Part shown: in pieces, positions 8,847 to 16,332 of the stretch
Position numbering within the stretch: the stretch's first letter is position 1
Layout: every line of letters starts with the position of its first letter
NCBI RefSeq assembly: GCF_900104175.1
Contig: NZ_FNIX01000003.1
Location: 248,001 to 312,000 of the forward strand
Length of the DNA stretch: 64,000 bases
Direction: 5' to 3'
DNA from: Lentzea jiangxiensis
Lineage (GTDB): Bacteria; Actinomycetota; Actinomycetes; Mycobacteriales; Pseudonocardiaceae
The notes under the pieces: model-generated
Seen by the model: the letters and a program-made list of their open reading frames with translations, nothing else
Database searches by the model: none
Told to the model about the DNA's origin: nothing
Position numbers and translations under genes: made by a program

Positions 8847-10947
8847 GGTAGATCCCGAACTCGTACAACGAGTAGCCCCACCCGGTTGCGCGCTGCGTGG
8901 CGTGCAGGCGGACGTACCGGCCGGTCGCCGTCACGTCGACCGAGTCCACACCACCGTTGCCCGACGTCGTCCCGTACGCGGTCCGCCAGCTGCTGCCGTC
9001 GTCGGACACCTGGATCTCGTAGGCGCGGCCGAAAGCGCCCTCCCACACCAGGTGCACGTGCTGGAAGGTGGTGACGGCGCCGAGGTCGACCCTGACCCAC
9101 TGCGGGTCGGACCAGTCGGTGGCCCAGCGGGAGGCGGCGTCGCCGTCCACGGCGTTGGACGGCGGGTAGGGGGCGCCGTCGCCGGCCTGCTGGTACGACG
9201 AGGCGGTCACGGGCTTGCCCCGCGCCACGTCCACGCCGGCCGGCTGCGGTGCGACGACCCGCACCGACCGGGTCTCGATGCCGATGTTGCCCCGGCCGTC
9301 CTCGGCCAGGACGTAGACCTTCCACACGCCCAGGCGGTCGGGAGCCGTGACGGTGAGCCGGTTCCCGGCGACCCGCACCGGAGTTCCGGCGAGACCGCCG
9401 CTGTCGTCGATGTACCTGCTGTTGAACGCGGCCGACCAGGTGAGCGCGTCCCCCTCCGGGTCGGAGGCCGCGACGTCGATGGTCAGCGGGGCGCCCGCGG
9501 CGACGGTCCGCGGCACCGCCATCGACGAGATCACCGGCGGGGTGTTGGCCGGGGTGGCGCCGCCGAACGCCCGTTGCACCGCGTAGAACGAGAGCCGCTT
9601 CTTGCCCGCGGGCGTCAGGTTGAACCAGACCGCGCCGAAGTCGTGCTCGGTGCCGTAGTGGAAGAGCGTGCCGCCGAAGGAGACCCCGGTGTGGCCGGTG
9701 ATGCAGTTCCACGCCTGCGTGTAGCCGTCGCGCTTTTGCACGTCGGTCGGTTCCGCCGGAACGCCGTTGGCGTCGTCCGGCACCTCCCACTCCCCCGCCG
9801 GGCCCGCCTCGGTGAGGAGGTACGGCTTGGTGTGGCCGCCGGAGATCCAGTCCTGGCGCACCTGGCAGACGTTGCCGTAGGAGTTGACCGAGTACAGGTC
9901 GAGGTCCGGGGTGTGCGCCTTCAGGTACGCCCACGCTCCGGTCCACGCGTCCGTGCTCGTCACGGGGTGGTTGGCGTCGATGGTGTGGATCGCCCGCGCG
10001 GCCTCGTTGAGGTACCGGGCGTAGGCGACGCGCTGGTTCTCGAGCTCGGCGCCGGAGTAGCAGTTCTGCAGGCCGAGGAGGGACTCGTTGCCGACGTTCC
10101 ACAGGAGCACGCCGGGGTGGTCCCGGTAGGTCGTGACCCAGTGGCGGATCTGGCCGAGCACGTCGTTCTTGTAGGCGGTGTCGGTGACGTAGTCGACGCA
10201 GCCGCCCGAGCCGGGACCGCCGCCGGGTTGCAGCCAGAAGCCGTTGACGACGCGCAGCCCGTGGGCCGCGGCGGCGTCGAGCAGCGGGCGGGTGGAGGCG
10301 TCCGTGCCCCAGGTGCGCAGGGTGTTGACGCCCATCGACGTCAGCTCCGGCATGTACCGGGCGGCGTCGGCCGCGGGTGGCCCCCAGGTCAGGCCCTTCA
10401 CCGTCCACGGCCGGCCGTCGACCGTGAGCCGCCAGTCGCCTTGCGAGCCGGTGACGTGCACGCCGCTGCCCGGGACGCCCGGGGCTTGCGTGCCGTGGAC
10501 GCGGAACTCCCAGAGCGAGACGCCGTAACCGCCGGCGCGCTGGGTGGTGTGCACGCGGACGTACCGGCCGGTGCCGGTGACGTCGTAGCCCTGCCGACCG
10601 CCGGCCGCCCCGGTCACGGAGCGGATGGTTTGCCACGTGTCGCCGTTCGCGGAGACCTGGATCTCGAACGCCGTGGCGTACGCGGACTCCCAGTCGAGCT
10701 CCACGCGCGTCAGCGACGAGGAGGCGCCGAGGTCGACCCGCAGCCACTGCGGGTCGCTCCACGCGCTGGACCAGCGCGTGCCGCCGTCACCGTCGACCGC
10801 CGCCGAGGCGGGGGTGCCGCCGTTCTCGGTCGACGACGCCACCGCGGGTTTGCCTTCGGAGAGCGGAACGGGCGCGGCCTGCGCCGGGGTCACCGCCAGA
10901 GCGAGCAGCACGGCGAGCACCGTGCCGACGGAGCGGACGCGAGCCAT
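8839..10947 (-). CDS. Secreted clan-A-type glycoside hydrolase flanked by two CBM32 (F5/8C) domains
   Basis: A 702-residue exported protein. A signal peptide (about 1-24, ending AQA) is followed by an F5/8C (CBM32) domain at about 25-155, a TIM-barrel catalytic domain at about 165-480, a cadherin/Ig-like module at about 490-570 and a second CBM32 to the end. Likely acid/base and nucleophile glutamates are in WNVGNESL and LLTEAGPAGEWE, the arrangement of GH2/GH5-type retaining enzymes. The exact family was not assigned. ATG at 10947 has AGGAGG four bases upstream. It is the leftward arm of a divergent pair with its own promoter and a LacI operator (10980-10991), so repression by the LacI protein at 15281 is likely. 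Confidence 0.82.
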   Translation of the reverse strand: MARVRSVGTVLAVLLALAVTPAQAAPVPLSEGKPAVASSTENGGTPASAAVDGDGGTRWSSAWSDPQWLRVDLGASSSLTRVELDWESAYATAFEIQVSANGDTWQTIRSVTGAAGGRQGYDVTGTGRYVRVHTTQRAGGYGVSLWEFRVHGTQAPGVPGSGVHVTGSQGDWRLTVDGRPWTVKGLTWGPPAADAARYMPELTSMGVNTLRTWGTDASTRPLLDAAAAHGLRVVNGFWLQPGGGPGSGGCVDYVTDTAYKNDVLGQIRHWVTTYRDHPGVLLWNVGNESLLGLQNCYSGAELENQRVAYARYLNEAARAIHTIDANHPVTSTDAWTGAWAYLKAHTPDLDLYSVNSYGNVCQVRQDWISGGHTKPYLLTEAGPAGEWEVPDDANGVPAEPTDVQKRDGYTQAWNCITGHTGVSFGGTLFHYGTEHDFGAVWFNLTPAGKKRLSFYAVQRAFGGATPANTPPVISSMAVPRTVAAGAPLTIDVAASDPEGDALTWSAAFNSRYIDDSGGLAGTPVRVAGNRLTVTAPDRLGVWKVYVLAEDGRGNIGIETRSVRVVAPQPAGVDVARGKPVTASSYQQAGDGAPYPPSNAVDGDAASRWATDWSDPQWVRVDLGAVTTFQHVHLVWEGAFGRAYEIQVSDDGSSWRTAYGTTSGNGGVDSVDVTATGRYVRLHATQRATGWGYSLYEFGIYRR

Positions 10948-10979
10948 CGCGCCTCCTGCCACAGGTAGGGATGTAGGAG

Positions 10980-10991
10980 GAGAGCGCTCTC
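10980..10991. promoter_or_regulatory. LacI-type operator GAGAGCGCTCTC downstream of the 8839-10947 gene promoter
   Basis: Perfect 12-bp palindrome 16 bases downstream of the leftward -10 element, placed to block transcription at about +10 to +21. Confidence 0.8.
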
Positions 10992-11007
10992 ACAGCCCTG
11001 CCGTCGA

Positions 11008-11036
11008 ACGGTACGACCAGACGCAGGCGGTGTCAA
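11008..11036 (-). promoter_or_regulatory. Leftward sigma-70-type promoter of the CBM32 glycoside hydrolase
   Basis: On the minus strand TTGACA (11036-11031) and TACCGT (11013-11008) are separated by exactly 17 bases, directly upstream of the operator at 10980-10991. Confidence 0.75.
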
Positions 11037-11047
11037 AAGAACCGGTC

Positions 11048-11096
11048 TTGACACCACGCGCGGCCGAGCGGGACGCTGAGTGGGAGAGCGCTCTCC
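11048..11096 (+). promoter_or_regulatory. Rightward promoter element and LacI operator of the DUF1996 gene
   Basis: TTGACA at 11048-11053 is followed, after a weak -10 near 11072, by the perfect 14-bp palindrome GGAGAGCGCTCTCC at 11083-11096. The operator lies 33 bases upstream of the GTG start at 11129. Confidence 0.7.
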
Positions 11097-11128
11097 AGGC
11101 CGGTTCCCACATCGGCAGGAGGACACAG

Positions 11129-12037
11129 GTGTCCAGAAAACTCAGCGCGACGGCGATGTCGGCTGCCCTGGTGGCAGCGGTCGTCGTGGTGGCGACGCAG
11201 TCGGCGCGGGCCGACGACCTCGTCACGCACCACGAGTTCCAGGCGAACTGCTCGGTCACGACGCACCTCCCGGACGACCCGATCGTCTTCCCGGGACTGC
11301 CGGGCGCGTCGCACCTCCACACGTTCCTCGGCAACAGCTCCACCAACGCCCGCAGCACCAACGACTCGCTCAAGGCGGGGCAGACCAACTGCAGGACGCC
11401 GGACGACAGGTCCGCGTACTGGTTCCCGTCGGTCCTCAACGGCGACCAGGTGGTGCCGCCGGACTTCCCGCAGGTCATCTACTACAAGTCCGGCATCCTG
11501 AGGTACCAGGACGTCGTGCCGTTCCCGCCGGGCATCCGGTTCGTGGTCGGCAGTCCCTCGGCGTCGCAGGAGGAGTTCCGCACGGCACCGGGCGCTGTCG
11601 AGGGCTGGGAGTGCGGCGACAGCTTCCACAACTGGGACATCCCGGCGCACTGCCCGCCCGGCAGCCAGCTCAACGTCCGCTACCAGGCGCCGAGCTGCTG
11701 GAACGGCCGCGACCTCGACTCCGCGGATCACAGGTCCCACATGGCCTACCCCGACCGCGCCACGCTGGTCTGCCCGCCGTCGCACCCCGTCGCCGTGCCG
11801 ATGATCGAGTTCAAGATGGCGTTCCCGGTGTCCGGTGACATGTCGCGCGTCCGGCTCTCCAGCGGCCGCGGCTACACCTGGCACTACGACTTCATGAACG
11901 CCTGGGACGCGCCCACGCAGGCCGCGCTGGTCCGCCACTGCGTCAACGGCGGCCTGCAGTGCGACCCGCGCGGGTACGACCTGTACAAGCCCCACCGGGG
12001 AGCCGCGCTCGGACCGGACTACCGGTTGCCGCGGTAG
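11129..12037 (+). CDS. Secreted DUF1996 protein
   Basis: A 302-residue exported protein with a signal peptide (about 1-30, hydrophobic AALVAAVVVVATQSARA). The rest matches the DUF1996 pattern: an N-terminal HHEFQANCSVTTHLPDDPI block, GASHLHTFLGN, paired cysteines and a C-terminal WHYDFMNAWD motif. DUF1996 proteins are secreted by fungi and actinomycetes and often accompany carbohydrate-binding modules; their biochemical role is not established. GTG start with AGGAGGA five bases upstream. It is divergent from the CBM32 hydrolase and has its own LacI operator, so it appears to belong to the same polysaccharide-responsive regulon. Confidence 0.85.
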   Translation: MSRKLSATAMSAALVAAVVVVATQSARADDLVTHHEFQANCSVTTHLPDDPIVFPGLPGASHLHTFLGNSSTNARSTNDSLKAGQTNCRTPDDRSAYWFPSVLNGDQVVPPDFPQVIYYKSGILRYQDVVPFPPGIRFVVGSPSASQEEFRTAPGAVEGWECGDSFHNWDIPAHCPPGSQLNVRYQAPSCWNGRDLDSADHRSHMAYPDRATLVCPPSHPVAVPMIEFKMAFPVSGDMSRVRLSSGRGYTWHYDFMNAWDAPTQAALVRHCVNGGLQCDPRGYDLYKPHRGAALGPDYRLPR

Positions 12038-12132
12038 AGGACGAGCATCCCGGGGCGCGTGTCCGCGCCCTGGGATGGTCCGCGTCCCGGGATGGTCTGC
12101 GTCCCGGGATGTTCTGGGTCGGCGGTGGACCG

Positions 12133-12684
12133 CTACGCGGCGGGCACCAGCACGATCGCGTTGATCTGCGGCTGGTTCACCGCACCGCGCACGAGGCCGA
12201 CGCGCACCTTGCCGTCCGCGTCGGCCGTGACGGCGAAGTCCTTCTCCACGCCGAAGGCGGTCAGAGGGGCGTCCGCTCCTGCGGCGACGGCGGTCCCAAT
12301 GATGTCGAAGTCGCTCAGCACGCGCTGACCGTTCACGTCGACGTCGAAGATCCGCTGGCCGGGACGGGTGAAGTACCAGTCGAGGAAGTACAGCCGCAGC
12401 TCGTACGACGCGCCCGCGGTCAGGCCGGTGAGCTCGTAGGACGACTCCAGGTACCGCGAGGTGTTCCAGAGCGAGCTGTCGATCCGGTTCCGGACGGTGC
12501 GGCTGAAGACCACGTTCGACCGCTTGTCCGCGGGCTTGGTGTCCACAAGACCGCCGACGCCGATGTCACCGGGACCGCCGGCGTCCACCAGGACGGGGTC
12601 GGCCGCCAGCGAGACCTGCGCCGTGCCGAGCAGCAGAGCGGCCGCCGCGGCGGTCGCCGCGACCACCCGGATGAATTTGCGCAT
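12133..12684 (-). CDS. Secreted malectin-domain protein
   Basis: A 183-residue exported protein with a signal peptide (about 1-28, AAAAALLLGTAQVSLA) and one malectin-like carbohydrate-binding fold covering the rest: VDAGG near the N-terminus, YELRLYFLDWY, GQRIFDVDVNGQ and a terminal NAIVLVPA strand. No catalytic motif is present. The gene has a clear promoter (TTGACA-N17-TAACAT) followed by the 16-bp LacI palindrome at 12756-12771. It therefore looks like a stand-alone glycan-binding protein co-induced with the neighbouring hydrolases. The ribosome site (AAGGTGG) is rather far from the ATG. Confidence 0.82.
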   Translation of the reverse strand: MRKFIRVVAATAAAAALLLGTAQVSLAADPVLVDAGGPGDIGVGGLVDTKPADKRSNVVFSRTVRNRIDSSLWNTSRYLESSYELTGLTAGASYELRLYFLDWYFTRPGQRIFDVDVNGQRVLSDFDIIGTAVAAGADAPLTAFGVEKDFAVTADADGKVRVGLVRGAVNQPQINAIVLVPAA

Positions 12685-12755
12685 GCGTGAAGAGCACCAC
12701 CTTGTTCGAGTTCAACGGAAAGTTCGGCGTCGATGCCAATGTCGTGCAGCGGCGC

Positions 12756-12771
12756 GTGAGAGCGCTCTCAC
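12756..12771. promoter_or_regulatory. LacI-type operator GTGAGAGCGCTCTCAC (16-bp perfect palindrome)
   Basis: The longest perfect version of the regulon motif. It lies 14 bases downstream of the -10 box of the malectin gene promoter. Confidence 0.85.
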
Positions 12772-12785
12772 ACGCCTGATCCGCG

Positions 12786-12814
12786 ATGTTACGAACCACC
12801 TCGGCCGCTGTCAA
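12786..12814 (-). promoter_or_regulatory. Promoter of the malectin-domain gene
   Basis: Minus-strand TTGACA (12814-12809) and TAACAT (12791-12786) with a 17-base spacer, immediately upstream of the operator at 12756-12771. Confidence 0.8.
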
Positions 12815-12908
12815 ACGACCGTTCTACGCGCTAGAACCCCAGACGTGGCAACGGTCAGCGCCGCATCGGTGCCGCCCGTGAAGTCGCAGCTCCCGACGAA
12901 GCCGAGGA

Positions 12909-12948
12909 CGGCGCACAGGGGCAGGCCGCTGCCCGCCCCTGTGCGCCG
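12909..12948 (-). terminator. Strong hairpin terminator of the CBM32/beta-helix gene
   Basis: Perfect 13-bp inverted repeat (arms 12909-12921 and 12936-12948, 14-base loop) about 45 bases beyond the stop codon of the leftward gene ending at 12992. Confidence 0.8.
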
Positions 12949-12991
12949 CGTGTCCGATGCCCGGCGGAGAGCGGGTGCTCTCAGATCAGGC

Positions 12992-15187
12992 TCACGGGTA
13001 GTTCACCAGGTAACGGACCTGGGTGGTGGCGTCCGCCGCGCCACCGACACCGTTGATGACGTTGGCGATGGTGCCCACGCCGCCCAGCGACACCGCCACG
13101 AGGTGCGTGAACCGCACACCGGGCCGGTTCGGCGCCTCGAACGCGTTGTCCGTGACCACGCTCGGGTTCGCCTGGTTGAAGCAGTACACGCCGACGCCGA
13201 ACGCCTGGTGCGTCGTCACCGAGTCGGCCACCTTGTAGCCGGCCCAGCCCCGCTTGGACCCGTTCATCCACGCGGCCTGGTTCGGCGGGTCGTACGGCAG
13301 CTCGTTCTGGTACAGGTAGACGCGGCCGCCGTTGCCGTTCCAGATCAGGTTGTGCTGCTGGTAGTGCTCGACGAACAACCCGTACGCGGTGACGTTGTCG
13401 CCGTTGACGACCACGCCGTTCTGGCCGGGGTTCGCGGTCCAGCCGACACCCTCGCCGTGGTCGGCCCGCCACACCCACGTGTGGTCGATCAGCGTGTCGC
13501 GGCTGTTGACGCGCATGCTGACCGTCGCCTTGCCCGCCTGCGACCCGCCGACGCGCAGGTACACGTCGTGCAGCGAGGTCGGGTTGGCCGCGTGGGAGTT
13601 CGCGCCGGAGTCACCGATCTCCAGCAGCACCGGGGAGTTCTGCACGCCCGCGTCGACGAGGAACCCGGCCAGCCTGACACCGTCCACATCGGACGTCGTC
13701 AGCGCGGCCCTGCCCGTGGTCGGCGTCAGCGTCGCGAGGCCCAGACCCAGGACGACGGTGTTCGGGCGCGTGACCCGGATGGTGTCGTCGAGCTGGTGGA
13801 CGCCCGGCGTGAGCAGCAGGTGCTTGCCCTGCTGCAACGCCGCGTTGATCGTCGCGGCGGGGGTGCCGGGCCTGACGATGAAGAAGTCCGCGAGCGACAC
13901 CGACGAACCGGGGTTGCCGTTCTCCCAGCTCGTGCCGCGCGAGTTCTGGCGCAGCGCGGGCAGGAAGACCCGGTACTCCCCCGAGCCGTCGAGGTACAGG
14001 TACGGCTTCTCGCGCGTCACCGGCGAGGTGTCGACGGTGGTGTGCGACGGGTTCGGGAAGTGGTTCGCGGGTGCGCCCTGGGTGCCGGCGAACACCATGT
14101 TCCACACCGAGCCCGACCAGCCGCCCGCCAGGTTGCTGTTGCGGGTGAGGAACTGCTGCTGCGAACCGGACACCACGACGCCGTCGATCTTGCTGTCCAC
14201 GATCAGACCACCGCTGGCCCAGCCGTCGTAGCCGTTCCACAGGTGCGCCTGGCCGCGCAGGTGCATCCGCCGGTACGCGGTGGCCTGCGAGACCGCCCAG
14301 CGCTCGATCTGGTTGGCGGGCAGGGTGACCGAGAGGTTCTCGGTGCCGCGCCAGAAGTTCTGCGTCGCGTTCCCGAGGTTGTTCGGGTCGTCGCCCTGCT
14401 GCAGCCAGTCGGCCTCGACCCGGATGTGGCCGTTGATGTTCACGTCGTCGGGCATCAGCCCGAGACCGGCGATCTGCGTGTAGAACCGCAGGTTCACGTC
14501 GGCGTTGTAGGTGCCGGGCTTGAACAGCACGGCGTAGCGCTGCGGCCCGAACTGGTTGGTCTTCATCTGCGCGGCGATCGAGTCGAGCCGCGACTGCATC
14601 TCCGGCTGCGACGAGCCCGGCCCGTAGACGAACACGTTCGGCCCGAAGTCGGGGTTGCGCGGGTCGGTCGGCGTCACGCCCGGTGTGTCGGGCGTGGTGG
14701 CGAAGACCCCCAGCTCCCACAGCGAGTAGCCCCAGCCTGTGGCGCGCTGGGTGCCCAGCACCCGCACGTACCGGCCGGACCCGGTGACGTCGAGCGACTG
14801 GGTGCCGCCCGTGCTCGTCGTGGTCGAGTAGACGTCACGCCACGAGTTCGCGGCGGCGGTGTCCGACACCTGGACCTGGAAGGCCTTGCCGTACGCGCCC
14901 TCCCAGCTCAGGGAGACGCGGCAGAGCTGCTGGGTGGAGCCGAGGTCGACCTGGAGCCACTGGGGGTCCGAGAACTGAGACGACCAGCGGGTGCCCGCGT
15001 TGCCGTCGACGGCGGCGGACGCCGGTGTGCCGCCGTTCTCGGTGGAGGACGCGGTGGCCGGGCGGTGGAGAGCGACGTTGCCGGTGCCGCAGGCGGCCGC
15101 ACCGGCCTGCGACGCAACACTGACTGAGGTCACCGAACACAGAGCGGCAGCGGCGAACGCGGCGGCCCTGGACAGGGTCGAGCCCAT
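12992..15187 (-). CDS. Secreted CBM32 plus right-handed beta-helix glycosidase-like protein
   Basis: A 731-residue exported protein. After a signal peptide (about 1-32) comes an F5/8C (CBM32) domain (about 33-165) and a long parallel beta-helix region with recurring short strands and motifs such as LWNGYDGWASGG, DHTWVWRADHG and YLYQNELPYDPPNQAAW. The pattern resembles the actinobacterial 'coagulation factor 5/8 type' glycosidases related to GH55/GH87 glucanases, but the family cannot be fixed by eye. The CBM32 sequence is close to those in the gene at 8839. ATG at 15187 precedes a typical signal peptide; upstream in-frame codons run through the operator. A strong promoter and LacI operator lie directly upstream. 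Confidence 0.75.
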   Translation of the reverse strand: MGSTLSRAAAFAAAALCSVTSVSVASQAGAAACGTGNVALHRPATASSTENGGTPASAAVDGNAGTRWSSQFSDPQWLQVDLGSTQQLCRVSLSWEGAYGKAFQVQVSDTAAANSWRDVYSTTTSTGGTQSLDVTGSGRYVRVLGTQRATGWGYSLWELGVFATTPDTPGVTPTDPRNPDFGPNVFVYGPGSSQPEMQSRLDSIAAQMKTNQFGPQRYAVLFKPGTYNADVNLRFYTQIAGLGLMPDDVNINGHIRVEADWLQQGDDPNNLGNATQNFWRGTENLSVTLPANQIERWAVSQATAYRRMHLRGQAHLWNGYDGWASGGLIVDSKIDGVVVSGSQQQFLTRNSNLAGGWSGSVWNMVFAGTQGAPANHFPNPSHTTVDTSPVTREKPYLYLDGSGEYRVFLPALRQNSRGTSWENGNPGSSVSLADFFIVRPGTPAATINAALQQGKHLLLTPGVHQLDDTIRVTRPNTVVLGLGLATLTPTTGRAALTTSDVDGVRLAGFLVDAGVQNSPVLLEIGDSGANSHAANPTSLHDVYLRVGGSQAGKATVSMRVNSRDTLIDHTWVWRADHGEGVGWTANPGQNGVVVNGDNVTAYGLFVEHYQQHNLIWNGNGGRVYLYQNELPYDPPNQAAWMNGSKRGWAGYKVADSVTTHQAFGVGVYCFNQANPSVVTDNAFEAPNRPGVRFTHLVAVSLGGVGTIANVINGVGGAADATTQVRYLVNYP

Positions 15188-15232
15188 GATCCTGCCTGAC
15201 GGGGAGGGGCTGAAAGCCTTGGACAGGGGCGT

Positions 15233-15280
15233 GAGAGCGCTCTCCCAAGGGACGTTAACGCCGGGTGCCGACCAGGTCAA
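15233..15280 (-). promoter_or_regulatory. Promoter and LacI operator of the CBM32/beta-helix gene
   Basis: Minus-strand TTGACC (15280-15275), 17 bases, TAACGT (15257-15252), then GAGAGCGCTCTC at 15233-15244. The promoter overlaps the very end of the lacI coding region (stop at 15281). Confidence 0.78.
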
Positions 15281-16294
15281 TCACGCGGAGGCCCGTACGA
15301 CGAGTTCCGGTTCGAAGATGACGGATCTCGGTCGTTGTCCCGGTTTTTCCAGGTCCGCCAGCAGCAGTGCGGCCATCTCCGCGGCCATCCGCTCGACCGG
15401 CTGCCGGATCGTGGTGAGCTGCGGCCGACAGGCCAGGGCGGGCGCGCTGTCGTCGAACCCGATCACGGCGACGTCGTCGGGGATGCGCAACCCGTGCGCC
15501 TGCAACACGTCCACGGCCGCCTGCGCCATCAGGTCGTTCGCGGCGAACACGGCGTCGAGGTCGGGGCACTCGGTCAGCAGCCGCTGCATCGCGGTGGCGC
15601 CGCTCTCGAACGTGAACCCGCCCTCCGCGCTCGGCACGTACGGGAACCCGTGGCGGGCCATGGCGTCGCGGAACCCGGCGTGCCTGTCCTGGCTCGCCAG
15701 GACGTCGAGCGGCCCGGAGATGGTGGTGGTGTTGTACCGCCCCGCGGCCACGAGGTGGTCGGCGGCCATCCTGCCGCCCGCGCGGTGGTCCATGTCGACG
15801 TAGCTGACCGGCATCGGCCGGCCGGGCCGCGCGTAGAGCACCGAGGGGACGCCCGCGTCCAGCAGCCGGGCGGGCAGCGGGTCGACGGGGTGGGTGGAGA
15901 CCAGCAGCGCGCCGTCGGCGCTGCCCTGCCTGAGGAACTCGACGACCTCGGTCCGCGCCGGGTCGGAGTCGGCGAGCATGAGCACGGGGTGGACGCTGTG
16001 GCCGCGCAGGAAGTCGACCACGCCCGCCGTCACGCGCCCGAAGAACGGGTCGGTGAACACGTCCGATCCCCCGCCGGCACCGGAGATCACCAGGGCCACC
16101 GTGCCCGTGCGCCGGGTGACGAGAGACCGGGCCGCGCGGTTGGGCGTGTACCCGGTCTGCTCGATCGCGTTGCGCACCGTCTCCTGGATGCCGGGGTCGA
16201 CGTTCCGCGTGCCGTTGACGACACGGGAGACCGTCGCGCGAGACACTCCCGCGACTCGCGCGACGTCCTCCAGCGTGGGCGCAACCTTGCTCAT
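15281..16294 (-). CDS. LacI-family transcriptional regulator of the polysaccharide island
   Basis: A 337-residue regulator with the LacI helix-turn-helix at the N-terminus (TLEDVARVAGVSRATVSRVVN, about 7-27), hinge helix near NRAARSLV and a periplasmic-binding-protein-like sugar-sensing domain (about 62-337, with GFDDSAPA and TTIRQP). Operators of the GAGAGCGCTCTC type lie at the promoters of the surrounding secreted enzymes and just upstream of this gene (16314-16327), so it is the likely repressor and probably autoregulated. The motif core is close to the TGGGAGCGCTCCCA box known for CebR, which suggests an oligosaccharide inducer. The inducer itself cannot be named. Confidence 0.92.
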   Translation of the reverse strand: MSKVAPTLEDVARVAGVSRATVSRVVNGTRNVDPGIQETVRNAIEQTGYTPNRAARSLVTRRTGTVALVISGAGGGSDVFTDPFFGRVTAGVVDFLRGHSVHPVLMLADSDPARTEVVEFLRQGSADGALLVSTHPVDPLPARLLDAGVPSVLYARPGRPMPVSYVDMDHRAGGRMAADHLVAAGRYNTTTISGPLDVLASQDRHAGFRDAMARHGFPYVPSAEGGFTFESGATAMQRLLTECPDLDAVFAANDLMAQAAVDVLQAHGLRIPDDVAVIGFDDSAPALACRPQLTTIRQPVERMAAEMAALLLADLEKPGQRPRSVIFEPELVVRASA

Positions 16295-16313
16295 GCCACG
16301 GTTCTACCACGCC

Positions 16314-16327
16314 GGAGAGCGTTCTCC
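16314..16327. promoter_or_regulatory. LacI-type operator upstream of lacI (GGAGAGCGTTCTCC)
   Basis: One centre-proximal mismatch from the palindrome. It lies 20 bases upstream of the lacI start, where it could mediate autoregulation. Confidence 0.65.
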
Positions 16328-16332
16328 CGTGA

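Noticed and set aside
7327..10968. Very long plus-strand frame over the MpaB-like and CBM32 genes
   Set aside because: It is antisense to two genes with clear domains; the translation is Arg/Gly/Val-rich low-complexity typical of shadows in GC-rich DNA.
12461..15127. Long plus-strand frame over the malectin and beta-helix genes
   Set aside because: Shadow of genes with signal peptides, promoters and operators on the minus strand.
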